Source: Romboutsia ilealis (GTDB lineage: Bacteria; Bacillota; Clostridia; Peptostreptococcales; Peptostreptococcaceae). Taken from it: DNA of 64,000 nt. The notes under the pieces were generated by a model. The model worked only from the letters and a program-made list of their open reading frames with translations, had not been told where the DNA came from and did not search any database. How positions within the stretch are numbered: the first letter of the stretch is position 1; each line of letters opens with the position of its first letter. Below, piece by piece: positions 16,161-24,478 of the stretch. The stretch spans positions 1,492,381 to 1,556,380 of the forward strand of contig NZ_LN555523.1 of the NCBI RefSeq assembly GCF_900015215.1. Direction: 5' to 3'. The position numbers and the translations under genes were made by a program.

Positions 16161-17042
16161 CTACTTAGATATTCTCTTTAGTATATAATTTTGAATCATT
16201 GTAAATATCAGTATAAGTATAAATAATATAACCGCAGCCGCCATACCTTGACCATATCGGTATTCAACATAGAATTTATTAAATATATAAAATACTGCTG
16301 TTGTTGCACTATCTGCAATACCTGCTTTACCGTTAAATATTGCAAATACTTGTGAATATACCTTAAATGCATTTATGAAATTAACCATTAATAAGAATGT
16401 AATAATCGGTATCATTTGAGGTAATGTTATTCTAAAAAACTGCTCTGTTTTAGTTGCACCAAACATATCTGCAACTTTGTAATAATTTTTTTCTACATTT
16501 CTAAGCCCTGAAATTAATATTATTATATTAAATGCAAGACCTGACCATATACCAAACATAATCAATGTAAACATACTCATTTTAGGGTCATCTAAGAAAT
16601 TTATTGGTCCTACATTTATAAAACTTAATATATAATTTATAAATCCATAGTCCTTATTTAATAAAAATCTAAATACTATACCTACTGCTATAATACTTGT
16701 TAAATACGGTATAAAAAATATAGTTTCAAATATATCTTTGTGTTTAATTTTTTCAAAAATAATTAATGATATAATCATTGCAATAATAACACCTAATGGT
16801 ACTACTGTAAAAGAATATAATGTCGTATTGAATATTGCTTTATGAAATTTAGGATCACTTAATACAATCTGATAATTTTTAATTCCATTAAACACTAAGT
16901 TATTTAGAGTTCCTTTTTCAAAAGATATAATAAAAGTTTTTATTAATGGATATACATGAAATACTATAATTATAATTAACGCAGGTAATAAATATAACCA
17001 TGCTTGTGGTGAATTTTCTGCACTATATTTTAATTTCTTCAT
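16161..17042 (-). CDS. ABC transporter permease, MalF/UgpA type
   Basis: 293 aa with six membrane segments. The first (WLYLLPALIIIIVFHVYPLI) is typical of UgpA/MsmF permeases, and the EAA loop reads KVADMFGATKTEQFFRITLPQM. The ATG overlaps the ATPase stop codon by one base (TGATG), so the two are translationally coupled. It forms a heterodimeric channel with the next gene product. Periplasmic loops are short, as in other CUT1 systems that do not carry maltodextrins. Confidence 0.92.
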   Translation of the reverse strand: MKKLKYSAENSPQAWLYLLPALIIIIVFHVYPLIKTFIISFEKGTLNNLVFNGIKNYQIVLSDPKFHKAIFNTTLYSFTVVPLGVIIAMIISLIIFEKIKHKDIFETIFFIPYLTSIIAVGIVFRFLLNKDYGFINYILSFINVGPINFLDDPKMSMFTLIMFGIWSGLAFNIIILISGLRNVEKNYYKVADMFGATKTEQFFRITLPQMIPIITFLLMVNFINAFKVYSQVFAIFNGKAGIADSATTAVFYIFNKFYVEYRYGQGMAAAVILFILILIFTMIQNYILKRISK

Positions 17043-18112
17043 CAGTAAACCCTCATTCCGTCTTCTTTAAATATATAAATGCTGTTATAGTCTATATCAA
17101 GTCCAACTTCATCATTTTCACATATACCTTCATTTATATCTGTAATCGCTTTAGAATTTTTGTTATTAATTTTAAAATTTAATATACAATCTTTTCCTAT
17201 TAATTCAGCAGTTTCAACTTTAACTTTAAATAGTGGTTTATCACTTAAAACAAAATATTCAGGTCTTATACCAACAACATATTTTTCTTCAGTAAAGCTT
17301 TGTTTTATTCTATTTTTATTTAATAAACTTAAATCAATAGAAAAATCATCTCCAACTAAAACATTTCCCTCTTTATTCATTTCATAAATATTTATAATTG
17401 GATTACCCATAAACTTTGCAACAAATAAATTAGCAGGCTCTAAATATAGATTTTGTGGTATATCAAATTGTTGTACTATTCCTTGATTCATTAAAACTAT
17501 TCTATCACTTATAGATAAAGCTTCTTCTTGGTCATGAGTTACAAATATTGTAGTAATTCCTATCTCTTTTACTAGCCTTCTTATCTCTTCTCTTATCTTT
17601 AGCCTTAACCTTGCATCTAAGTTACTTAAGGGCTCATCTAATAATAAAACTTTAGGACTTTGTACAAGTGCCCTTGTTATTGCAACCCTTTGTTGCTGTC
17701 CACCCGACATTTCTCCTGGTTTTTTATTTGCCAATTCTTCAATACTAGTTATTTTCATATACTTTTTAGCGATTTTTTCAGCTTCTTCTTTTGGCTTCTT
17801 TTTTTTACCAACAGTTAATGGAAACATAACATTTTCTAAAACTGTCATATGTGGATATAGCGCATAATTTTGAAACACAAGTCCTATATTACGATCTTTA
17901 GGATGTTTATTTATAACCGATTCATTATCAAATTTAATATCCCCACTTGTAGGGTCTAGTAAACCTGCTAATAAATTTAATATTGTTGTTTTTCCGCATC
18001 CACTAGGACCTAACAAGCAAACTAACTCTCCTTCATTCACTTCAAGATTTATGCTTTTTAATGCTTCATATCCATTATCATAAACTTTTTGCAGTTTATT
18101 AATATGTATCAT
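17042..18112 (-). CDS. ABC transporter ATPase, UgpC/MsmK-like
   Basis: 356 aa. Walker A GPSGCGKTT (about 34-42), Q-loop VFQNYALYPHM, signature MSGGQQQR, Walker B VLLLDEP and switch FVTHDQEEAL. The C-terminal ~120 residues form the TOBE/regulatory domain of MalK-type ATPases. It is the first gene of the importer operon, in the order ATPase, permease, permease, MBL hydrolase, binding protein, which resembles ugp-type loci with an extra hydrolase. SD AGAGGTG lies before ATG. Upstream is a 500-bp gene-free stretch holding a dispersed repeat. Confidence 0.93.
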   Translation of the reverse strand: MIHINKLQKVYDNGYEALKSINLEVNEGELVCLLGPSGCGKTTILNLLAGLLDPTSGDIKFDNESVINKHPKDRNIGLVFQNYALYPHMTVLENVMFPLTVGKKKKPKEEAEKIAKKYMKITSIEELANKKPGEMSGGQQQRVAITRALVQSPKVLLLDEPLSNLDARLRLKIREEIRRLVKEIGITTIFVTHDQEEALSISDRIVLMNQGIVQQFDIPQNLYLEPANLFVAKFMGNPIINIYEMNKEGNVLVGDDFSIDLSLLNKNRIKQSFTEEKYVVGIRPEYFVLSDKPLFKVKVETAELIGKDCILNFKINNKNSKAITDINEGICENDEVGLDIDYNSIYIFKEDGMRVY

Positions 18113-18382
18113 AACTTTTCACCTCTCATAAATATATTATTGCTCCAAACTTATAATCTTATTTATATCTATTTTATAACTTTAAATTTTCTTGTTTCCT
18201 TTTGTTTAGTTTCCAATCTATATAAAGATATGTCTGTGATTAATAAAATTTAAATAATACTTGCATACCATATTTATTGTTATATAAGATTTATTTGTTA
18301 TTCTTATAAATTAAAATATATAACTAAAAATTACTTCATTATAAGTTATCCAAAATAGATATTTTTACTCCTTTAAATAAAA

Positions 18383-18585
18383 AGTTCCCTTCGCTTTAGC
18401 GACGTATCGTCGAAGTACTTCATTTCGCCAACGATATATCCTTGCTACCGCTACATATACATCCGTTGCTTGAGCCACTTAGTGGGCGAAGCATTTCAAG
18501 ATGTCATTTTTACATTTATAAAATTATTGATAATACTTGTATTCATAGATTATCCATATTTTTTCTTACTATAAGTTCCTTAAGC
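18383..18585. repeat. dispersed intergenic repeat, long form
   Basis: Block A (TTCGCTTTAGCGACGTATCG, then TCGAAGTACTTCA), block B (CGCCAACGATATATCCTTGC to CATCCGTTGCTTGAGCC) and block A' (GTGGGCGAAGCATTTCAAG), then a tail (TTATTGATAATACTTGTATTC to CTTAAGCGCAAAAA) shared with 31930-32010 and 41370-41458. It ends exactly at the GGCT terminator. The remaining 18113-18380 shows nothing recognisable. Confidence 0.8.
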
Positions 18586-18587
18586 GC

Positions 18588-18621
18588 AAAAAATGCTAAG
18601 GCAAACTGCCTTAGCATTTTT
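18588..18621 (-). terminator. terminator of pyroglutamate operon
   Basis: AAATGCTAAGGC / GCCTTAGCATTT with a five-base loop and T-runs on both sides, ten bases past the GGCT stop. Confidence 0.93.
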
Positions 18622-18630
18622 ATATTAAAC

Positions 18631-19062
18631 TTATTTTCTAAGCATGTATTCTTTCCAATCACCATTTGAAATATATACTGATTCATTATCAAAAACTTTA
18701 TCTTTATCCTTATTATAAAAATATACAAAACATTTTTCATTTTCATTAGTTTGAAGATTTTTAACTTCTAAAACTACTTTATGGTATTCATTTTCAGGAT
18801 TATTTTCACTTATAAAACCTTCCATTTCATCCATAGCCTTTACAGTTTCATCATACTCTTCTTCATTTATAACCATTATTTCACCTAGTACTTTATCATT
18901 ACCAGGAGTTATTGCTGGATATCCTTTATAAGGCATATGATATAATCTCATATTTTCAAGACTAGCATCCTTTTTTTCTACTACCTTTCCAGCTAAGTAT
19001 TTATTATAGTTAAAGAACCCTTCTCTTAAACTTCCGTAAACAAAAAGATTTATTTTTTTCAT
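18631..19062 (-). CDS. gamma-glutamylcyclotransferase-family protein
   Basis: 143 aa. The YGSLREG phosphate-like loop near the N-terminus, MPYKGYPAI and the acidic DEMEGF segment match the GGCT/AIG2-like fold, whose members convert gamma-glutamyl amino acids to 5-oxoproline. Start: ATG at 19062 overlaps the pcp stop (TAATG), with GGTGGAG 10 nt upstream; an in-frame TTG at 19068 is less likely. It is the last gene of a DUF969-DUF979-pcp operon. Since pcp also releases 5-oxoproline, the pairing links both genes to one metabolite. Substrate specificity is inferred. Confidence 0.8.
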   Translation of the reverse strand: MKKINLFVYGSLREGFFNYNKYLAGKVVEKKDASLENMRLYHMPYKGYPAITPGNDKVLGEIMVINEEEYDETVKAMDEMEGFISENNPENEYHKVVLEVKNLQTNENEKCFVYFYNKDKDKVFDNESVYISNGDWKEYMLRK

Positions 19063-19703
19063 TAGCAAATTTCTCCACCTATTGTTTTTATATCTTCATT
19101 ATATAAAGTACAAGCTTCTATTGAAAGTTCTAATCCTCTAACTATTTCATCTAAAGACATAAATGGTGTATTTTTCTTATCTATAACTTGACTAGTCATG
19201 TAAGGTATGTGTATAAATCCACCTTTTATATTAGGGTACTTTTTATCTATCATATATAATATTCCATACATTACATGGTTGCATACAAATGTACCTGCTG
19301 TATTAGATAATGTTGCTGGTATATTGTTATCATTCATATGCTTTACCATTGCTTTTACTGGTAAATTACTAAAGTATGCTGCTTGACCATCATCTTTTAT
19401 TATTTCATCAGTTGGTTGGTTTCCTTCGTTGTCTTTTATTCTAAAATCATCTATATTTATAGCAACTCTTTCTGGAGTTATATCAAATCTTCCTCCAGCT
19501 TGTCCTACAGATATTACTATATCTGGGTTATGAGCTTCTATAGCTTCTTCAATTGCTTTAACTGATTTAGTTCTAACTGTTGGTATAGTTATCTTTATAA
19601 CTTCGGCTCCATTTATATTGTCACTCACCATTTTTACCGCTTCTTCAGCTGGATTTACTGGCTCTCCTCCAAATGGGTCAAATCCTGTTAATAATATCTT
19701 CAT
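19062..19703 (-). CDS. pcp: pyrrolidone-carboxylate peptidase
   Basis: 213 aa, the usual length. Catalytic triad regions of the C15 family are present: Glu in [14 protein letters not shown], Cys in [12 protein letters not shown] and His in GGFIHIPYM. The N-terminus [18 protein letters not shown] is diagnostic. It removes N-terminal pyroglutamate from peptides in the cytosol. It follows the DUF979 gene and is coupled to GGCT. The DUF969-DUF979-pcp order is conserved in many Firmicutes, so the membrane pair may carry pyroglutamate or pyroglutamyl peptides (known neighbourhood, inferred function). SD AGGAGG precedes ATG. Confidence 0.96.
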   Translation of the reverse strand: MKILLTGFDPFGGEPVNPAEEAVKMVSDNINGAEVIKITIPTVRTKSVKAIEEAIEAHNPDIVISVGQAGGRFDITPERVAINIDDFRIKDNEGNQPTDEIIKDDGQAAYFSNLPVKAMVKHMNDNNIPATLSNTAGTFVCNHVMYGILYMIDKKYPNIKGGFIHIPYMTSQVIDKKNTPFMSLDEIVRGLELSIEACTLYNEDIKTIGGEIC

Positions 19704-19738
19704 AATATTGCCTCCTATAAATTTTAACTATTTTTTAA

Positions 19739-20668
19739 TTAAAATCCTAATGTATACATTAATAATATATGAATTACAAGTAATGCTATAGAGATTGGTA
19801 CTTGTGCCTTTATTACTGCATTCTTATCTTTAAGTTCAAGAATTGCTGCTGGTAACACATTAAAGTTTGCAGCCATTGGAGTTAATAATGTCCCACAATA
19901 TCCTGCAGTAAGTGCAAGTACTGAACAAACTACTGGGTCTCCGCCTTGGGCAAATACAAATGGTAAACCTACTCCTACAGTTATAACAGAAAATGCTGCA
20001 AATGCATTACCCATTATTGCTGTAAATACTGCCATTCCTATACAGTAAGCTATAACCCCTACTAATATATTTCCAGTTGGTATAACTCCTGATATTATAT
20101 CAGATATCTTATCACCTACACCAGCTGCTGTGAATAATACACCTAATGATGCTAGTAATTGTGGTAATATAACAAATGATCCCATTGATTGGTACATTCT
20201 ATTACTATCTTCTAATAATTCTTTTGGTTTTGCTTTAGTTATTATAAATGTTAATATTAAAGTTACTGTTGATGATATACCTATAGCAACAGTTCCAGGT
20301 AAAGTTGTAAATGATGCTATAAGCATTGCTATTACTGCTATTGATAAAGAAGGTATAAATATTTTTAAACCTAATTTTTCTGCTTTTAATGTTGCAAACG
20401 TTTCGTCTAATTGTTTTAACGTTCCTATATTTATTTGCTTAGTTGCAGAAAGTATTGCTATAACTATTACAAACGCTCCAACTATTTGACTTGGTATATA
20501 ATCTCCAAATATAAATGTTACTGATAATATTCCCCAAAATAGTGCTGTACCTATCCTTGTTTTATGATTTTCATCTTTTAAGGTAAATACCATTGTAATA
20601 CCCATGTATAATCCTAACATTATGTAGAATATTTGTAATAATGTATTTGAAAGTTGTTCCATATTCAT
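19739..20668 (-). CDS. DUF979-family membrane protein
   Basis: 309 aa with about nine membrane segments and ITVGVGLPFVFAQGGDPVV and GYCGTLLTPMAANFNVLPA motifs, typical of DUF979. It is always paired with DUF969; here the two genes overlap by one base. Fused or paired they resemble an ion-transporter-superfamily carrier split into two polypeptides. Its position upstream of pcp suggests uptake or export of 5-oxoproline or related peptides, which is inference. Confidence 0.88.
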   Translation of the reverse strand: MNMEQLSNTLLQIFYIMLGLYMGITMVFTLKDENHKTRIGTALFWGILSVTFIFGDYIPSQIVGAFVIVIAILSATKQINIGTLKQLDETFATLKAEKLGLKIFIPSLSIAVIAMLIASFTTLPGTVAIGISSTVTLILTFIITKAKPKELLEDSNRMYQSMGSFVILPQLLASLGVLFTAAGVGDKISDIISGVIPTGNILVGVIAYCIGMAVFTAIMGNAFAAFSVITVGVGLPFVFAQGGDPVVCSVLALTAGYCGTLLTPMAANFNVLPAAILELKDKNAVIKAQVPISIALLVIHILLMYTLGF

Positions 20669-21354
20669 TATTTTACACCTCCTACATTACTTCTTGCTGA
20701 ATATTTTTTCTTTAATTTTCTATCTAACATAATATTTTGTGCTACCCATAATACAAATGCTATTACTGCTACTATTATAGCTACTTTTGATAATTCAAGT
20801 GCATCTACTTTTATTCCTAATCCTTCTAATGTAGAGGCTATTAAAAGTATCCCTGCATTTGCCATAAATACGTTTTGTGCATAGAAGTTACCTATATTAT
20901 CTGATGCTGCTGAATAAGCTTTTATTTTATCTAAGTCTTCTTGATCTAATTCTCCATATTTAGCAATTGCTGCACCTTCTGCCATTGGACTTACTAAAGG
21001 TCTAACAAATTGTGGATGTCCTCCAAGAGTAACACCCATTGCTATTGTAACTTCTCTTACAAGTGTATATCCACTTAATAATATTCCTGTCGATAAATTA
21101 CTTGCTTTTTTAATAAGCATTACAGCTTTTGATTTTAACCCATATCTTTCACATAATCCTATTATTGGTACTATAAGCATAAATAGACAAGTCGTTCTAT
21201 TTGTTACAAACGCGTCTCCTAATGTACTAAGTATATCTCCTATACTCATATGAGCTACTAGTCCTGTAGTTAGACCTGCGGTTACAACTACTGCTATCGT
21301 ATCTAGCTTAAGTGCAAATCCAATAATTATAATTAATATTCCTACTAACTCCAT
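20668..21354 (-). CDS. DUF969-family membrane protein
   Basis: 228 aa, about six membrane segments. FMLIVPIIGLCERYGLKSKA and GGHPQFVRPLVSPMAEGAA are typical of DUF969. It is the first gene of the four-gene operon, coupled to DUF979 by a one-base overlap. SD AAAGGAAG precedes ATG. It is thought to form one transporter with DUF979. The 930-bp region upstream holds a terminator hairpin and a probable gene remnant. Confidence 0.88.
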   Translation of the reverse strand: MELVGILIIIIGFALKLDTIAVVVTAGLTTGLVAHMSIGDILSTLGDAFVTNRTTCLFMLIVPIIGLCERYGLKSKAVMLIKKASNLSTGILLSGYTLVREVTIAMGVTLGGHPQFVRPLVSPMAEGAAIAKYGELDQEDLDKIKAYSAASDNIGNFYAQNVFMANAGILLIASTLEGLGIKVDALELSKVAIIVAVIAFVLWVAQNIMLDRKLKKKYSARSNVGGVK

Positions 21355-21800
21355 AATATTATCTTCCTTTCATAATTTTTCCTTTTTTTAGTTTAGTTAA
21401 TTATATAACTTTATTCTTTAAAAGTAAATATTTTTCGACATTATTTTCTGAAAATATTGAATTTATTAAATATACTAACTTAAAATTTTTATTATTTTGT
21501 TTATATTTTCTTATTTAAATATAATTTTTTATAAATATAGTTAATCATTACAATATTTTCACCGATTTAACTTTATGTTTTTAGTGTAAATTTCAATTTA
21601 CTTTTTTAACAATACTTATTCTGCTTTAAAATATATTTTAAAATAGAATATAAATTTTTAGTAAAAATCTATTCAAAATATTTTCAAATTCTAATAATAT
21701 ACTTAAACAATCTCCAAATTAAATAAAAACTTCACCAAAATTTAATTTAAGATATAAAAATTCATCAATAATATCAAAATCATCAATAAATTTAAAATAT

Positions 21801-21840
21801 ATAAATAAGCCTATGCTAAATTTAACATAGGCTTATTTAT
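21801..21840. terminator. bidirectional hairpin, orphan terminator
   Basis: Exact 15-bp stem ATAAATAAGCCTATG (21801-21815) / CATAGGCTTATTTAT (21826-21840). It lies 446 bp from the nearest intact gene but 48 bp 3' of the probable remnant at 21888-22151, so it looks like that lost gene's terminator. The rest of 21355-21800 shows only AT-rich sequence. Confidence 0.8.
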
Positions 21841-21887
21841 ATATTTACTTTATCACGAATCACTTTTCCCCCATATTACTCTACACT

Positions 21888-22151
21888 TTATATGTATTCC
21901 ACAATACATGTCACTACAAATATAACTTCCCCAAAGTTATAGTTTTAGTTAATCCGCTCATTTTACAGCTTATATTCCCCTAATCTACCGTAACTTTTAT
22001 AATATATTTTTTTATTTTGGATATTATCATTTTGTAAGTTAAACTACTGTTAACTAATATGTTGTTCCCATTTATTTTTTTAACTTGATTACTTCTGATA
22101 ACATTTTCATTATACAACATTACTCATGTCGTATTTTGCTGAAACTTCTGC
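21888..22151 (-). pseudogene. probable decayed gene, unrecognised
   Basis: Reading leftward, three consecutive frame segments join with two shifts and one in-frame TAG: AEVSAKYDMSNV, then NVIRSNQVKKINGNNILVNS to KYIIKVTVD, then GNISCKMSGLTKTITLG, then EVIFVVTCIVEYI ending TAA at 21888. The alternating hydrophobic pattern suggests a beta-rich domain. GC content is higher than in surrounding spacer. A perfect hairpin terminator follows 48 bp later in the right direction. Family unknown; random open frames cannot be excluded. Confidence 0.35.
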
Positions 22152-22287
22152 AAATTAATAAATTTTTTTATTATGTACAATATTAGATACTCATTAATAA
22201 AATTTAATTTAACATTATAATTTCGTATATCTATATTACAATTTATAAAAATGCCATTCTAATACTTAATTATGCCAACTTAAGATT

Positions 22288-22914
22288 TTATATAATCGCC
22301 ATTGCTCTTACAGGTGCTCCGTCAGCATCGTTAAACTTTAACGGTGCTGCAATAAATAAAAATTCATTTGGTATATTTTCTAAATTAGTTAGATTCTCAA
22401 CGATAAGCTTTCCACCATCAAATAATATACTATGAATCTCAAAGTCCGCACTATCATAGGGATCAACTGATAACATGTCTATTCCAATTCCTTTTATATT
22501 ACTATTTGCAAGATACTTTGCAGATTCCTTATTTAATACTGGATAATCTTTGTAGTATTTATCAGTATTCCAAAACTTATCCCAAGAAGAATTAAATATA
22601 ACAAAATCACATTCATTTATCCTTTCTTCATACTTTTTTAAAAGTTCTAAGTCTATATACTCTTTATCTTTTACATCTATAAGTATTGCTTTTCCAGCAA
22701 AATTTTCTATATCTAGTGTATCTAAAGTTTTTCCATTTATATTCATATGTTTTGTTGAGTCCATGTGAGTTCCATTGTGAGAGTATATCGTCAGAAGACT
22801 TTCTTCATATCCGTTATTCTCTATTGTTGCTACTTTTTGTATTTTTGCTCTGCTATCTGGTGAGTATGCAGTCATATTATTTTCAAGTTTATGAGTTAAA
22901 TCTATTATCTTCAT
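22288..22914 (-). CDS. cyclase-family metal hydrolase (kynurenine-formamidase-like)
   Basis: 208 aa. The metal-binding SHNGTHMDSTKH motif (HxGTHxDxxxH) near residues 45-56 and the final DGAPVRAMAII are the signature of the cyclase/KynB superfamily, which hydrolyses formamides, isatin or similar amides. No tryptophan-catabolism genes lie nearby, so the kynB name is not justified. SD AAGGGATT precedes ATG. It is probably monocistronic. Confidence 0.88.
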   Translation of the reverse strand: MKIIDLTHKLENNMTAYSPDSRAKIQKVATIENNGYEESLLTIYSHNGTHMDSTKHMNINGKTLDTLDIENFAGKAILIDVKDKEYIDLELLKKYEERINECDFVIFNSSWDKFWNTDKYYKDYPVLNKESAKYLANSNIKGIGIDMLSVDPYDSADFEIHSILFDGGKLIVENLTNLENIPNEFLFIAAPLKFNDADGAPVRAMAII

Positions 22915-22973
22915 TAATAATCCCTTCTTCCTTTTATATAATCATAAATATTTTATAAAAAGCTAGAAATAAT

Positions 22974-23246
22974 TTAAACTTGTATTTTTACAATATACCC
23001 ATTACTCTCTTCTATATCTATTAAGTACAATCCCTTATGTTCTTTATTTAAATATTTTAATCCTTTTATAATTATATCTACTTCTCTATTTTTAAATATA
23101 TTATTAGCTATACTAATTTTAAAATTTTTATCAAAATCTATTTTTATAAATGGCTTGCATGCCCTTAATAAAATAATAATAACTATCATAGGTATTTTTA
23201 TATTTATGTTAATATTATCTTCTTTACTTTTAACAACTACTCTCAA
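22974..23246 (-). CDS. small protein paralogous to neighbour's C-terminal domain
   Basis: 90 aa, TTG start about ten bases after AGGATG. RVVVKSKEDNININIKIP and the ending LYLIDIEESNGYIVKIQV align by eye with VRVKSNDGSKVKINIP and GRLVDVESGNDKVVVEIC of the upstream 133-aa protein, so it looks like a duplicated, diverged copy of that protein's second domain without the SHOCT-like helix pair. The middle is hydrophobic and basic. It is third in the DUF2089 operon, 12 nt after its paralogue. No function is known. Confidence 0.65.
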   Translation of the reverse strand: MRVVVKSKEDNININIKIPMIVIIILLRACKPFIKIDFDKNFKISIANNIFKNREVDIIIKGLKYLNKEHKGLYLIDIEESNGYIVKIQV

Positions 23247-23258
23247 TTTAATATCATC

Positions 23259-23660
23259 CTAACATATTTCTACTACTACTTTGTCATTTCCACTCTCAAC
23301 ATCTACTAATCTTCCAACAAATCCATTATCTATTGCATTCATTAGTTTTTCTATATCTATATTGTATTTTTCAAGCTCATTACTATACATACTACCTATT
23401 CCACCCATTATTTTTATAAACTCTAGTGGTATATTAATCTTTACTTTACTTCCATCATTACTCTTTACCCTTACAAACAGTATCTTACCGCCTTTACCAT
23501 CATTTTTTAAATCAAAGAAATCATCATCTTCAACTACTTCAGATTTAACAATACCATCACACTTTTCAGTAGAATCTAACACATCTAATAATTTTATAGC
23601 TTCCTCTGCATTTATTTTACCTTCTTCAATCATTTTTAAAATTCTTTTTTTATCTTCCAT
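23259..23660 (-). CDS. SHOCT-like helix plus strand-rich domain protein
   Basis: 133 aa. Residues 1-28 (KKRILKMIEEGKINAEEAI) form the SHOCT-like/YvlB-type helical motif, repeated at the C-terminus of the DUF2089 protein upstream. After an acidic linker (EVVEDDDFFDLKND), residues 60-133 form a compact beta-rich domain like the next gene product. SD AAGGAGAT precedes ATG. It is second in the operon, probably a regulator or scaffold working with the DUF2089 protein; the role is unproven. Confidence 0.72.
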   Translation of the reverse strand: MEDKKRILKMIEEGKINAEEAIKLLDVLDSTEKCDGIVKSEVVEDDDFFDLKNDGKGGKILFVRVKSNDGSKVKINIPLEFIKIMGGIGSMYSNELEKYNIDIEKLMNAIDNGFVGRLVDVESGNDKVVVEIC

Positions 23661-23702
23661 CTTAATATCTCCTTTATTATTTTTACATTTTTAATTTTAA
23701 AT

Positions 23703-24065
23703 TTATAATTTCTTTAAAAGATTAATAGCCTCTTCAGAACTTATTTCTTTATTTTCTAACATATCCATTATTTTTTCTTTTTCTTTTCTTGTATCTTTTT
23801 TAATTGCTAAACCTAGTTCATGATTAATTTCGTCAAGCTTTCCTCTTACAGTTGGATAAGATATTCCAAGCTGTTTTTCTACATCTTTTATATTTCCTCT
23901 ACAAGCTAAAAACACTTCTACAAAGTTTAATTGCTCTTTGGATAACCTATCAAATTTTGAAATAGAGAATTCATTTTCTATAATTGTATTACAATGATTG
24001 CATTTTAATTTCATAATCTTCATCTCTTTTGTGCAAACTGGACATTTTGTTATAACTTTATGCAT
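23703..24065 (-). CDS. DUF2089-family zinc-ribbon HTH protein
   Basis: 120 aa. A four-cysteine zinc ribbon (CPVC, then CNHC) at 9-30, a helix-turn-helix-like middle (NIKDVEKQLGISYPTVRGKL) and a C-terminal SHOCT-like motif (KIMDMLENKEISSEEAINLL). This is the DUF2089 layout, likely a DNA-binding regulator. Start: ATG at 24065, with AAGGAAGTG ten bases upstream; a GTG at 24074 abuts the SD. It is the first gene of a three-gene operon, so probably an autoregulator. Confidence 0.8.
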   Translation of the reverse strand: MHKVITKCPVCTKEMKIMKLKCNHCNTIIENEFSISKFDRLSKEQLNFVEVFLACRGNIKDVEKQLGISYPTVRGKLDEINHELGLAIKKDTRKEKEKIMDMLENKEISSEEAINLLKKL

Positions 24066-24247
24066 TTTTATCACTTCCTTTTATATAAGCATATCAAATT
24101 CTTTTAACAAAGTCATTAATGTATTTAAATATTTTAATTTATTTTATAATATTTTTAATATATTTGTATTTTTTTATTAAAACTATTAATTTTTAAATTA
24201 ATATTGTCATTATTTAATATACAAATAACAATATCAATAACTTTAAA

Positions 24248-24267
24248 TTAACTCGTTGTTCTAGTTA
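24248..24267. repeat. solo end of MITE-like element
   Basis: TTAACTCGTTGTTCTAGTTA, one mismatch to the element end. No partner end is nearby. Otherwise 24066-24478 is AT-rich spacer without a visible gene. Confidence 0.7.
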
Positions 24268-24478
24268 ATTATTTTTCCAAATAAAATAATTCAAATTGTT
24301 TAAAAATAATATCCTAAAAAAGATTATTATTTGTAATTAAATCAGCTAAATTTTCTTATGCTAAGATATAATAATTATTAAATACTAGCATATATAAACC
24401 TTCTTTAGATTAATATAAATAATATTAAAATCCTATATTTATTAGAGTTTTATTATTAATTTTTTAGGAGTATATGTA

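Noticed and set aside
12778..18112. Naming the importer ugpABCE
   Set aside because: The fold fits CUT1 glycerol-3-phosphate-like systems, but specificity residues cannot be judged by eye and an MBL gene is embedded.
20130..20489. Rightward open frame opposite DUF979
   Set aside because: Antisense to a conserved membrane protein, no SD and no recognisable domain.
21355..22287. Riboswitch in the 930-bp gap
   Set aside because: No conserved core of a known class was recognised; only a terminator hairpin and a gene remnant are seen.
22288..22914. Calling the cyclase kynB
   Set aside because: The superfamily motif fits, but no tryptophan-degradation genes are adjacent.
23281..23694. Rightward Ser/Pro-rich open frame over the SHOCT-like gene
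   Set aside because: Composition typical of the complement of an Asp/Glu/Lys-rich gene; no SD.
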